The position numbers and the translations under genes are program-made. 64,000 nt of DNA from Halovibrio variabilis. GTDB taxonomy: Bacteria; Pseudomonadota; Gammaproteobacteria; Pseudomonadales; Halomonadaceae. The notes under the pieces were generated by a model, which did not search any database, was not told where the DNA came from, and saw only the letters and a program-made list of their open reading frames with translations. This document shows, in pieces, positions 17,401-26,391 of the stretch (the first letter of the stretch is position 1; the number at the start of each line of letters is the position of its first letter). The stretch is taken from positions 62,001 through 126,000 of the forward strand of contig NZ_BJXV01000003.1 of the NCBI RefSeq assembly GCF_007991175.1. Direction: 5' to 3'.

Positions 17401-18082
17401 GGCGATAAAACTCCTCAACGATAGCGGCCATTTCATCAGTGTCGTAATCGCAAAGACCGCTTACCACCAGCTTTTTGGAGCCGACGCCCACCGGTTCGCC
17501 AGCGGAATCAATCGAAAACTCCAGCAACGCATCGGCACGCTTACCCTGCACCTCTAACGACGACTGGTACAGCGTTAAGCCCGGTGAGAAACCATCTAAC
17601 CGCTCAAGTGAAAACCCCATGCTGTCGTAAATGACCAGCGGGCGTTTAGGGTTAAACATCACCCCGTGTTGCTCCATCAGGGGCTTCAGATAGTGCGGAA
17701 AGTTTTTGCCTGAAAACGCCACATAACAGCGTGCAAATGCTTCCACCGCGGCGCTATCCTGGGTCGTTTCACCATCACGCGTGACCTGCAGGTAACATTT
17801 CCCGTGCTCATCACAAACGTGAATAGCACCGTTTTCTAACCCACTAAACTTTAGCGGCGTATCGGCTCCCACCATGTTAGTGAAGCGAAAATCCATTTGC
17901 CGCGACAAGCCAAACTTTGCTAGCACCAACGCAAACAGCAGGTCGCCGGGGACACAAAAGCGGCGTGCATCCGGGTTATGAATGGGGTTGTAATCGCCAG
18001 CCACGCCTTTGGCAAAGCGGCTGGCCTGCTCTGCGGAGATCACTACATACTCGCCGCGCTGCGTGTAAAAATCCTGAAACAT
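17375..18082 (-). CDS. DUF3581 family protein with a MaoC-like hydratase motif
   Basis: A 235-residue cytoplasmic protein that I assign to DUF3581. The N-terminal part contains F-A-K-G-V-A-G-D-Y-N-P-I-H-N-P-D-A (23-39). The D-x-N-P-I-H core (Asp30, Asn32, His35) is the catalytic signature of MaoC-type hot-dog hydratases, which act on enoyl-CoA or enoyl-ACP, so a double hot-dog fold is a reasonable guess. The usual following H-G is replaced here by P-G-D (about 45-47). The gene is convergent with, and overlaps by 26 bases, the small transglutaminase gene, and is divergent from the AsmA-like gene. Family recognition is fairly sure, function is inference. Confidence 0.8.
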   Translation of the reverse strand: MFQDFYTQRGEYVVISAEQASRFAKGVAGDYNPIHNPDARRFCVPGDLLFALVLAKFGLSRQMDFRFTNMVGADTPLKFSGLENGAIHVCDEHGKCYLQVTRDGETTQDSAAVEAFARCYVAFSGKNFPHYLKPLMEQHGVMFNPKRPLVIYDSMGFSLERLDGFSPGLTLYQSSLEVQGKRADALLEFSIDSAGEPVGVGSKKLVVSGLCDYDTDEMAAIVEEFYRLKAAYEKA

Positions 18083-18191
18083 GGCGTTTGTTGCCTGCCT
18101 AGCGTTGAAATCGAAAACCCGTTACTGCCCAACGTCGCGCATAATGCCATAAAACACTCCCCAACAGGAGTTATCTGCTAGGGAAGCCACT

Positions 18192-21100
18192 ATGTCGGAC
18201 GCGAACACTGGAAAACAACGCCTGCCCCGCCTGCTGCTGAAAGCGTTGATTGGTTTACTGTTGATGACGGTGATTTGGGTGGCTGGCAGCTATTGGTTAC
18301 TTAACAGCCAGTGGCTACCGGAACGTATTTCTCAATTCGAAGGGATCGACATCCGCTGGGACCAAGGGGTCAGCCGCCATCCAGGCCGTTGGGAGCTAGA
18401 AGGACTCTATTTAGCCCGCGAAGATGACGCCCTGCCCATCGCGATTGAGGCCGAACACGCCACCCTTTCGCTCTCGTTGCTGGCCCTGCTGCGCGGCGAG
18501 CTGCACATTGACGCGCTGGATGCCGACGGCATTCGTCGCCTAACCATCGGTGATATAGCCCTCGAAGCAGAGGGTCAGCTGCGCGTAGAAGACACCACGC
18601 TAAGCCGCGATACGCTGGCAGTCCCCCACTTTTCCCTCGCCATTACGCATGGTCGCTTAGTACGCCAGAGCGATCAAGCCGCCCTGGTAAACGATATCCA
18701 GCTTACCGCTGAGGCGACGCTAGCCAGTGTTGCTCCCGTGGACGTCGCCAGCGGAGAACTCAACCCTGACGTATGGGCGGCGCTTTCCGCCCAGCTGCGG
18801 GTCGATGCTCAGGCGGATGCCTGGGATGTCTTTATGCCCTATCTGGACACCCTGCCCTGGCTAAGCCTGGCGGGGCGGGGTGCATTAACCGGTACGGTTA
18901 ACCTGAAAGCCGGTGAATTACAGCCCGATAGCGCGCTGACGCTTGCGGCTCCGGCGCTGCGCTTAGCGGTGGACGAGCAGCGCCTGCGCACGCCCGATGA
19001 TTCACCCCGCTGGCTGATTGCTGACAACCCACCGCCCAGCCACGTAGCAAGCGGTGAAGGCCAGATTCGCCTATTCGTTGACCGCGATCACGTGCATTTT
19101 AGCACCCGGCTCAGCGACGTAGCGCTGGCTGAAGCAGTACTGGCCGATACACACGTTTATGCAGAGCATGCTGAGCTACGCCTTGCCGCGCAGATCCCTA
19201 ATCAACGCCTGGATCAACTGGCTCTCCCCACGGCGGCAACGCTTGAGCTGGAAGGCGACATCACCCGTTTGGATATGCTTGACCGATACCTGGCCCCCCA
19301 TTCGCCCTCACAGAATGCTGAAGAGCAAGGTATTCGCCTTGCCGGCCATGGCCACATTGACGCCCAGGCCAGTATCCGCGAGTCGCGCCCTCATCGTGCC
19401 TCGCTAACGATTCGAGCAAATGAGCTGATCGCAGACACCCGGGGTTTTATCGCCCAGGGTAGCGGTTTACTCACTGCCCAGCTAACGCCGCAAGCGATGA
19501 TTGACGTGACTGTTAACGTCGCCGATGCCACCTTACACCACTATAACCGGCTGCTGCTCGAAGATGCCGACATTAACGTCGTCGCATCGAGCCCCAAGGA
19601 TGCAGACCAAGCGCGTGAAGCGGCATCCGCAACGCTAAGCTGGCAAGCCACCCGGCTACCCAATATCCGCGTGTTACAAGGCTATCTGGCGGCAATACTG
19701 CCCGAACCAGCGCCACTGCAAATGCTTAGCGGGCAGGCAACCAGCCACGGTCAGCTCGATTTCACCGCGACGCAGGCCAGTGGCCAGGTGTACCTATCCG
19801 GCGTGGGGATTGCCACCCATTGGCAGCACGGCGAGCAGTCAGGCACCCTAACCAGTGATATGCAGCTTAACCTCACCATTTCGCAGGCGGCGATGGACGG
19901 TTCCACGCTGGATATCAGCGGCACCCGGCTGAATTGGCAAGTTGCCGACATTGACCAGCCGAGCGAACGTCTAGCAAGCGCCTTGGTACTCACCGACGGC
20001 CGTTTTCAGCGCCTTGATGAGGTGCCCAGCGGTCAGTTTGCGCTTGAAGGCAGCGTGCAGCGATTAGGCTTTTTAAATGCGTTTCTACCCGATGCGCATG
20101 GTTTAGCCATCGCGGGTGAGGGCCAGCTCTTTGCCCAAGGCGCTTTTCGCGATGACCGGCTGTTGGCACCTACCCGACTGCGCGTCAATGCCGACCAGCT
20201 TGAAGTGACCTTTTTAGACTATCTCGCCACCGGACGTGGTGAACTCACCGCCCAACTGAATAGCGCTGAGCAAGCCCAACTCTCACTCGGCATCCCCCGC
20301 TTTGCCTTAGGGCGCCAAGACGATGACCGTCCTCATCTGGAAGGCCGCCATTTCGCCCTTACCACCCAGACAGAGCATTTCAGCGCCGTACTCGAATCGC
20401 CTCAAGCCGAACACTTTACGACGCGTATTGCGCTGCCGATTACCGAAGTGCCCGATTTCACCCGCTACAATCGCTATCTGCCAGAAGATGCCGGCATTAC
20501 GTTGCTGGATGGGCAAGCCAGCCTGGAAAGCGAGTGGCTGCTGGAAGGGTTAAACGCCCAGGGGGAAATAACGCTGCGCGCTTTCGGCGCCGAGCTGGCC
20601 CTGTTGGAGCAGCGCCTGCGTGGCGACTTGCAGTTTTATTTACACTTAACCGACGGCGATCTGGAAACACAGCGCTTTACCGCCGACGACTCTTTCTTAC
20701 GCTTGGAAAATATCGCTCGATTGAATGAAGGTGGCTCGGCAGATACAGGCTGGTGGGTGCAACTGCTAATGGACGAAGCACAGCTAGACTGGGCAGACCC
20801 TATTCGTCTAACCAGCCAGCTGCGTCTTGAAATGCGCGATACTGGTTTACTGGCTCGGCTATTTCTAACCCGCGCCCGGGATAGCGACTGGCTCGGGCGG
20901 CTACTGAACGTGCGCGATATCAGCGGCACTGCCCGGTTATTGATCAACGGCAATCAAATAGGTTTGCGCGACCTAACGCTAACCGGCGGCCCGCTGCTGC
21001 TGCTTGCGGATGTCACTCTGGCGGATCGCAGCGCGAATGGCGCCCTGTATGCCCGCCTTGGCGCGCTGGGATTAGGGGTAGAACTTAACCAGAGCGAGCC

Positions 21101-21203
21101 CACCCTGCGGGTTATTCAACCCCGCCGCTGGTTTGACCGCTGGCAAGAAGCGAATCGTTTGCCTAGATACCGGTCAACGCTGCCAGCACCAGCATATCAA
21201 TAG
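18192..21203 (+). CDS. Large AsmA/YdbH-like envelope protein
   Basis: A 1003-residue protein anchored by one N-terminal membrane helix (about residues 15-35, L-L-K-A-L-I-G-L-L-L-M-T-V-I-W-V-A-G-S-Y-W) and otherwise a long periplasmic chain of alternating hydrophobic and polar residues expected for beta-strand-rich 'bridge' proteins. The pattern, and the C-terminal stretch A-R-L-L-I-N-G-N-Q-I-G-L-R-D-L-T-L-T-G-G, resemble AsmA, YdbH and TamB type proteins, which carry phospholipids between the inner and outer membranes. AGGGAAG precedes the ATG. I cannot place it in one subfamily. Monocistronic, divergent from DUF3581. Confidence 0.7.
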   Translation: MSDANTGKQRLPRLLLKALIGLLLMTVIWVAGSYWLLNSQWLPERISQFEGIDIRWDQGVSRHPGRWELEGLYLAREDDALPIAIEAEHATLSLSLLALLRGELHIDALDADGIRRLTIGDIALEAEGQLRVEDTTLSRDTLAVPHFSLAITHGRLVRQSDQAALVNDIQLTAEATLASVAPVDVASGELNPDVWAALSAQLRVDAQADAWDVFMPYLDTLPWLSLAGRGALTGTVNLKAGELQPDSALTLAAPALRLAVDEQRLRTPDDSPRWLIADNPPPSHVASGEGQIRLFVDRDHVHFSTRLSDVALAEAVLADTHVYAEHAELRLAAQIPNQRLDQLALPTAATLELEGDITRLDMLDRYLAPHSPSQNAEEQGIRLAGHGHIDAQASIRESRPHRASLTIRANELIADTRGFIAQGSGLLTAQLTPQAMIDVTVNVADATLHHYNRLLLEDADINVVASSPKDADQAREAASATLSWQATRLPNIRVLQGYLAAILPEPAPLQMLSGQATSHGQLDFTATQASGQVYLSGVGIATHWQHGEQSGTLTSDMQLNLTISQAAMDGSTLDISGTRLNWQVADIDQPSERLASALVLTDGRFQRLDEVPSGQFALEGSVQRLGFLNAFLPDAHGLAIAGEGQLFAQGAFRDDRLLAPTRLRVNADQLEVTFLDYLATGRGELTAQLNSAEQAQLSLGIPRFALGRQDDDRPHLEGRHFALTTQTEHFSAVLESPQAEHFTTRIALPITEVPDFTRYNRYLPEDAGITLLDGQASLESEWLLEGLNAQGEITLRAFGAELALLEQRLRGDLQFYLHLTDGDLETQRFTADDSFLRLENIARLNEGGSADTGWWVQLLMDEAQLDWADPIRLTSQLRLEMRDTGLLARLFLTRARDSDWLGRLLNVRDISGTARLLINGNQIGLRDLTLTGGPLLLLADVTLADRSANGALYARLGALGLGVELNQSEPTLRVIQPRRWFDRWQEANRLPRYRSTLPAPAYQ

Positions 21204-21353
21204 GGCCCAGATCGGTACGCCAACACCACCCTTTTAAATGACACTCGCTACCATAGCCTGGCCTTCATTGCATTAGGCAGTATCAACCCTAAAACATGGC
21301 CTATTCGATCCATTTAGCAGTAATATAAATGCTGAAAAGCGAGGTCGTTTGCC

Positions 21354-23159
21354 ATGCCGCCCCGTAGGTCCGCCATCTACATTAAATATCTGCTAATAAT
21401 GCTACTTGCCATGCTGGCGGCTTCCTCCTGCGCGTTACAGGCGGATACGTCGCCGCAACCTCAGCCAATTCAAAACTGGGAGTATCGTTGGGGCGACTCC
21501 CCGCTAAAAGCAGATTCATCGCCGCAATGGCTGAACGATGGTTCGCCGGATTGGCACGCCATTAACTTCCCGGCCGACCCGCCCCAGCGCAATGGTCAAG
21601 AAAATGTCTGGTTTCGTACGGTGTTACCAGAGGGTAATTGGAACGACCCGGTGCTTTATATCACCAGCATGAATTTAATCGGCCAGATCTACCTAGACAA
21701 CCAGCTGATTTATCAGCACGGAGAGTTCGACGCGCAAGGGCGTGGCGACTTTGCTGGCTGGCCTTGGCACATGGTCGACCTGCCCGATGACGCGGCGGGC
21801 CAGCCCCTCTACCTGCGGGTGTTCTCCTCTTACACCAATATCGGCTTATGGGGCGAAGTGCAGGTGATGGAGCGCATTGACGTGCTGAAACAAGCCATTC
21901 GTGATTCAGTTCAGGACCTGGCCGTCAGCGCCATTGTGTTGGTCTTGGCGATTCTCGCCACCATTTTTGCGTTGATTAGCCCTGAAAGACGTGGGTTCGG
22001 GGCTATTGCCCTCTTTGCCTACGCGTCAGGGTTTATGTTGCTCGCCGAAGCACCGGCGCGCCAACTAATCGCAGACAATGCACTGGCCTGGGACACACTG
22101 CGCGCGGGCAGCTACTTCACGCTGCCCGTTGCACTGGGTCTGCTGCTAAGTTACTGGCTTGAAGGCACGGCAAAGCGATGGATAACGCGGCTTTGGATAC
22201 TGCATTTGGCTTATCTGGTCACCGCCATCGGCCTGGTACACCTTGGGGGTCTTAACCTATCGCTGACCTTCCCTGTGTTCGACGTATTATTGGCCGTCAC
22301 ACTCCCCACGATGCTGCTACTTGCCCTGCTGCGTTTTCCTCAGTTGAACCTTGAGCAGCGGTTGCTGGTCGTCAGTTTTGCCTTTTTTGGCCCGCTTTTA
22401 TTGATCGACATGCTGGTTGCCCATGGTTTCCTGCCCTGGCGAAGCGTGCCGCTGAGCTATGGCACACTGGCTTTCTCACTGGCCAATGCGGCTATTTTTC
22501 TATGGCATTACCGACACACTCAACAACAGTTAGCGGCGGTCAACGAAAACCTAGAGCAGCAAGTGGCATCGCGCACCGCAGAACTCGATCAACTGGTTCA
22601 GGAATTAGAAGGCCTCTCCTTTAAAGACCACCTGACGGGACTGCACAATCGACGCCATTTCAACACGGTGCTAGACCACGAATGCCGTCGTGCTAAACAG
22701 CACGGCAGCCAGCTTTCACTGCTCATGATGGATTTAGACCATTTCAAACAGATCAATGACCTCTTTGGCCACGAGGCAGGTGATACCGTGCTGGTTGAGG
22801 TCGCTTCACGGCTTCGCCAACACTTTATTGACTTAGGCGTGGTGTGCCGAATTGGGGGTGAAGAATTTGTCGCTTTACTGCCATTGGCCTCCGCCAAAAT
22901 AGCCGAATCCAGCGCTAACGACCTGTTAGCCTTAGTGTCACAAGCAGCCTATGCTCACCACGGAATACCGCTGGGACGCATCACTCTCTCTTGTGGCATT
23001 GCCACCTACCCGGACCATACCCGCGAGCCTCAGAAGCTACTCAGGCTCGCCGATGAAGCGCTTTATCAAGCCAAGCGTACTGGGCGTAACCGATGCGTGG
23101 TGTGGTCTACGCCGCTTGAAGAACCGGGATTGATGCATGACAAACAGCAACCCCAGTGA
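21354..23159 (+). CDS. Membrane-bound diguanylate cyclase with a 7TM sensor region
   Basis: A 601-residue sensor. An N-terminal export signal (I-K-Y-L-L-I-M-L-L-A-M-L-A-A-S-S-C, about residues 9-26) precedes a periplasmic domain (about 30-175) with a beta-sandwich look (V-W-F-R-T-V-L-P, I-Y-L-D-N-Q-L-I-Y), then about seven membrane helices (185-385), a short coiled coil (L-A-A-V-N-E-N-L-E-Q-Q-V-A-S-R) and a GGDEF domain. This is the 7TMR-DISM plan. The catalytic loop is intact, G-G-E-E-F at 501-505, and the canonical I-site R-x-x-D five residues upstream is not evident, so feedback inhibition may be absent. The ligand is unknown; such sensors often bind small or carbohydrate ligands. The serine-cysteine near the signal end only loosely fits a lipobox. 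Confidence 0.9.
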   Translation: MPPRRSAIYIKYLLIMLLAMLAASSCALQADTSPQPQPIQNWEYRWGDSPLKADSSPQWLNDGSPDWHAINFPADPPQRNGQENVWFRTVLPEGNWNDPVLYITSMNLIGQIYLDNQLIYQHGEFDAQGRGDFAGWPWHMVDLPDDAAGQPLYLRVFSSYTNIGLWGEVQVMERIDVLKQAIRDSVQDLAVSAIVLVLAILATIFALISPERRGFGAIALFAYASGFMLLAEAPARQLIADNALAWDTLRAGSYFTLPVALGLLLSYWLEGTAKRWITRLWILHLAYLVTAIGLVHLGGLNLSLTFPVFDVLLAVTLPTMLLLALLRFPQLNLEQRLLVVSFAFFGPLLLIDMLVAHGFLPWRSVPLSYGTLAFSLANAAIFLWHYRHTQQQLAAVNENLEQQVASRTAELDQLVQELEGLSFKDHLTGLHNRRHFNTVLDHECRRAKQHGSQLSLLMMDLDHFKQINDLFGHEAGDTVLVEVASRLRQHFIDLGVVCRIGGEEFVALLPLASAKIAESSANDLLALVSQAAYAHHGIPLGRITLSCGIATYPDHTREPQKLLRLADEALYQAKRTGRNRCVVWSTPLEEPGLMHDKQQPQ

Positions 23160-23176
23160 AATCAAACATGTCCTTT

Positions 23177-23217
23177 CTTGGCTAAAAACAGTCTTGGCTA
23201 GAAACAGACTTGGCTAA
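23177..23217. repeat. 16-bp tandem repeat, about 2.6 copies
   Basis: Units CTTGGCTAAAAACAGT (23177-23192), CTTGGCTAGAAACAGA (23193-23208) and a partial CTTGGCTAA (23209-23217). The last partial copy contains the stop codon of the minus-strand DUF2252 gene. It fills most of the gap between two convergent genes. Confidence 0.9.
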
Positions 23218-24536
23218 TCCGACGCCGTGGCCAGAAAATGGTCGATAAACACGGCGTAATCTTGCTCAACGCAGTCGGCATAAGCCACCGCCAGTGTCGA
23301 CACCACCTCAACAAACAGGTCTTCACGACCTTTTAACCGTTGGCAAACGGCATTGGCAAAGCGTGTTGGGTCCCCCTGGTTAAGCGCCTGGGCGCCGCGT
23401 AGGTGTTCACGGGCGAGAATTTGCCCCCACTGGTGCGCCAACTTGCGATACGACTTATTGCCGGACAGCTTATGGGTAGGAAAGTCTTTCTTGAACGGAG
23501 AGCGTTCGCGAACCGAAAACACTCGATCGTTCAATGTTAGCCACCCCAGATAGGGGTCTGGATGTTCCGCAATGGCATGAAAGGCGGCCGCATGACGAAT
23601 ACCCTCATTGGGAAACGAGCGGCGCCAGGCTCGCTTTTGATCTGCACTCATCAGCCGATAGGCTTCCGGCGCCACCTGCTCCTTCACGTCCAGCACAATA
23701 TCATCGTGCTCATGATCGCGGCCGCCTTCAATCAGCACGTAGTATCGCTCCACCCCGAGCGAGCCGGTGCCTGCATCCAAGCGGCGGGCGGTATCTTTTA
23801 CCCGAAAATGCTGCGGGTCGCTATCCTTGACCGGATGCTGAAGCGTTTGCTGATACTCGTGCTCAATCGTCCGGCTCAACTGGCTCGCCACATCGGCAGG
23901 CAGGTTAGCGAGTTTGCCAGGACGCTCGGCGAACAGACGGCCTTTCTGCTCATCCAGCGTGGTCCACTTTTCAAGCATGCGGGCGCGGCTCTGCTTGTCA
24001 GCCACTTTATTCATAAAGGGTTTAAGCGGGCCTTTGGCGCTTTCGAGGGTCACGGCCTCAACGGGGGTGCCGTCCGCATGGTCAGCCAGCGTTTGATAAT
24101 AGCCTTGTATTAGCTTTTTAAGCGCCTTCTCAATGGCCTTTGTCGCTAACTCAGCGTTCTCGCGACCATCCAATACGATGCTGACAGCGAGCCGCCACAG
24201 GTCGTATTGATAATCTCCAATCAGGGCATCGTCAAAGTCATCCATACCATAGCGAACTTGGTCATCATGGTGCCCGTAGGCGCCAAAATTGTACGCATGG
24301 GCATCGCCCTGCAGCCACGTTTGCGTTGCCGGCCAACCACCAAATAGTGCAAAGCGCCAATCGTGCCAAACATCGTCCCAGTAAAGGTGATTAGTGCCCC
24401 GAAAAAAACGGTACGGCGACGCTGCCATTTTAGAGAATTTCGCTTGGCGGGTGGCCGTTGTCAGGGCCGAATTCGTCTGCTGAATTGCCTCGATCACCTG
24501 CTGCGGGCGATTGTGTCCTGTCAGTGCTTGGCTCAT
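23214..24536 (-). CDS. DUF2252 family protein, kinase-like motifs near the N-terminus
   Basis: A 440-residue cytoplasmic protein of DUF2252, whose members are uncharacterised. Residues about 75-125 carry Q-G-D-A-H-A-Y-N-F-G-A-Y followed by M-D-D-F-D-D-A-L-I-G-D-Y-Q-Y-D-L-W-R-L. These match the catalytic loop (H-G-D-x-H-x-x-N) and metal-binding D-F-D segment of aminoglycoside-phosphotransferase-type kinases, except that the first His is Gln here and they lie near the start of the chain rather than after an N-lobe. A circularly permuted or rearranged kinase-like fold would explain this; that is inference. Starts directly at ATG 24536; no operon partner. Substrate unknown. Confidence 0.85.
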   Translation of the reverse strand: MSQALTGHNRPQQVIEAIQQTNSALTTATRQAKFSKMAASPYRFFRGTNHLYWDDVWHDWRFALFGGWPATQTWLQGDAHAYNFGAYGHHDDQVRYGMDDFDDALIGDYQYDLWRLAVSIVLDGRENAELATKAIEKALKKLIQGYYQTLADHADGTPVEAVTLESAKGPLKPFMNKVADKQSRARMLEKWTTLDEQKGRLFAERPGKLANLPADVASQLSRTIEHEYQQTLQHPVKDSDPQHFRVKDTARRLDAGTGSLGVERYYVLIEGGRDHEHDDIVLDVKEQVAPEAYRLMSADQKRAWRRSFPNEGIRHAAAFHAIAEHPDPYLGWLTLNDRVFSVRERSPFKKDFPTHKLSGNKSYRKLAHQWGQILAREHLRGAQALNQGDPTRFANAVCQRLKGREDLFVEVVSTLAVAYADCVEQDYAVFIDHFLATASD

Positions 24537-24600
24537 TGCGGTGGCCTACCTATAGGTGCATAAGAAATAAAGCGATCTGCTTCATGATAGGCGATAAATA

Positions 24601-26100
24601 CTAAGAGATTAAGTCAGCGGCTTTTATCCGCTGGGTAAACCCGCGGGGCGCGGCGATACGAAAGAAACGCTCGACCACTTCGCCTTGGGTAGCCGGCGTT
24701 ATCAACGAGACCGCGATAAATACCGGCAGGTTAAGCATCAGCCCCCAGAATCCCGCATGGATGCCCATGGGGTGTGACCAAAGAATAGTAAATGCCGTGG
24801 TGATCAAAAACCCCGCCACGATACCCGCCATCACGCCCAAGCGAGACGCTCGCGGCCAGAAGAACATACCAACGAACGCAGGCAGCACCTGAGAGGCAAA
24901 CCCCAGCCCCACCAACAAAATCATTACCAAACTGCCAGGCTCGGCAATCGCCAGCGGCGCTACCACTAAGAACATAATGGGCAGGATCAGCAATCGAGCG
25001 AGCTTTCCGGTAGCGCCATCAGAGAGCTTTAGCATCGGCTGAAGCACATCCTTGCTGAGTGACAGCGAGACCGAATGAATAAACGGCTCGCTGGAAGACA
25101 TTGAGGCGGCCAGGGTGCCTGCGCCGAGCAACCCCACTAATACCACCGGCAAGTGCTGCATGGCGTATTCGAGTACAACCGTATCGGCCCGAGCCAGCTC
25201 AGGCAGCGAAAAAATGCCGATAAAGCCGACCACCACCATGGGCAAAATCACCACGTAATAAGTGGGCAACCAGGTAGCGCTGCGGCGAATAGTCCGCGCC
25301 GAAGAGGCGCTCATCCACTGCGTCCATACCGGCGGCATAAACGAGAACATGGAAACGATGATCGAGGTTGTCCAGAAGCTAAAGCTCATATCGCCGCCTG
25401 CGCCGGGCAGGGTGAGAAACTCACTGTGCTCGGCCTGAATGCGCTCGAATACCCCAGCAAAGCTCAGCCCGCCGGTAGCGCTATGCACCGCCCAGAGGCC
25501 AACGGCCCAGGCAACGATCAGCATTAACACGCCCTGAAACGCATTGGTGCGACCAATCGCCCGCTGACCGCTGGCGTAGAGATAGACGGCTATGCAAGCC
25601 AGCACCAGCACGACCCCCAACCAAATCGGAATCATCCCACCGCTCATCACAAATAGAATGTACGCCGAACCAATGGTTTGCAGCACCGCGTAGGCAATAG
25701 AGCCAATCGCCATTACGAGCGCCGCCAGCGCGCCCAGCGCGGGGCTTTGGTAGCGGTCTGAAATGGCACTTGCCTGAGTCACGTGGCCAAACTGCTCGCC
25801 GAACTGCCACACCTTCGGCCCGAAGTACCACGCTACCAGTGCCAGGTAAGCAAGGTAGATCGCTACATAAAATACTGCGACGCCTTTGGAATAAGCCCAG
25901 CCGGGCGCGCCCATAAAGGTGTAAGCACTCACACTACCAGCGGCGATCAACAGGTAGAGCGTCACCGGCCCCATGCTGCGGCCCGCCACGCCCCACTCTT
26001 CCAGGCTATTCATGGAGCGCCCTGCCCTGGCGCGCAGGCCAATTACCATCGCAATGGCGACATAGGTCAAGGTAATGAGCAGTGGCCAAGGGCTACTCAT
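24601..26100 (-). CDS. Sodium/solute symporter family permease paired with DUF3311
   Basis: A 499-residue transporter with about 13 membrane segments. It opens M-S-S-P-W-P-L-L-I-T-L-T-Y-V-A-I, and the loop Y-T-F-M-G-A-P-G-W-A-Y-S-K-G-V (about residues 60-75) and Q-W-M-S-A-S-S-A-R-T-I-R-R-S (about 260-275) are typical of SSS proteins of the pantothenate/proline branch. It overlaps the small DUF3311 gene by eight bases; such two-gene pairs are a recurring transporter unit in which the small partner is needed or stabilising. An amidase gene upstream in the same unit suggests the cargo may be an amide or the acid released from it. Substrate not known. Confidence 0.9.
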   Translation of the reverse strand: MSSPWPLLITLTYVAIAMVIGLRARAGRSMNSLEEWGVAGRSMGPVTLYLLIAAGSVSAYTFMGAPGWAYSKGVAVFYVAIYLAYLALVAWYFGPKVWQFGEQFGHVTQASAISDRYQSPALGALAALVMAIGSIAYAVLQTIGSAYILFVMSGGMIPIWLGVVLVLACIAVYLYASGQRAIGRTNAFQGVLMLIVAWAVGLWAVHSATGGLSFAGVFERIQAEHSEFLTLPGAGGDMSFSFWTTSIIVSMFSFMPPVWTQWMSASSARTIRRSATWLPTYYVVILPMVVVGFIGIFSLPELARADTVVLEYAMQHLPVVLVGLLGAGTLAASMSSSEPFIHSVSLSLSKDVLQPMLKLSDGATGKLARLLILPIMFLVVAPLAIAEPGSLVMILLVGLGFASQVLPAFVGMFFWPRASRLGVMAGIVAGFLITTAFTILWSHPMGIHAGFWGLMLNLPVFIAVSLITPATQGEVVERFFRIAAPRGFTQRIKAADLIS

Positions 26101-26320
26101 GGTCGTCTCGCTCTACAATGCGGTTGCCGATCAACATCACCACCACGCAGGCAAAAATCACCAGGTAGCTCCACACCACTATCAGCGGCAAGCCCATCAC
26201 CAAGGTGGCCCGGTTCACCAACCCAATTACCGGCCATGTGCCTGCCAGCACCAGCGCCACAAACGCAATTAATAGCCCCCAGCCCGCCCGGGAGGTAGGC
26301 AGCACCAATAAAGGTCCCAT
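26093..26320 (-). CDS. DUF3311 small membrane protein, SSS transporter partner
   Basis: A 75-residue protein with two hydrophobic segments (about 14-33 and 41-65) and a charged tail R-I-V-E-R-D-D-H-E. DUF3311 proteins usually sit directly before an SSS symporter, as here, where the two frames overlap by eight bases. AGGGGAATACTT precedes the ATG. Presumed to work with the symporter in the inner membrane. Confidence 0.85.
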   Translation of the reverse strand: MGPLLVLPTSRAGWGLLIAFVALVLAGTWPVIGLVNRATLVMGLPLIVVWSYLVIFACVVVMLIGNRIVERDDHE

Positions 26321-26348
26321 AAGTATTCCCCTTAATATTTGAATTCAA

Positions 26349-26373
26349 GTTTTTAATGAACGTTTTTAATGAC
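26349..26373. repeat. AT-rich near-tandem repeat of a 12-13 bp unit
   Basis: GTTTTTAATGAAC (26349-26361) is followed directly by GTTTTTAATGAC (26362-26373) and then a degenerate third copy (AGATTTTTAA). It lies in the short gap between the amidase stop and DUF3311. The T-runs could also contribute to transcript ends on the plus strand, but no strong hairpin is seen. Confidence 0.75.
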
Positions 26374-26391
26374 AGATTTTTAAAAACGGCT

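Noticed and set aside
23562-24113. A 183-codon plus-strand open frame within DUF2252
   Set aside because: Antisense to a strongly supported family protein and without ribosome-binding site or domain.
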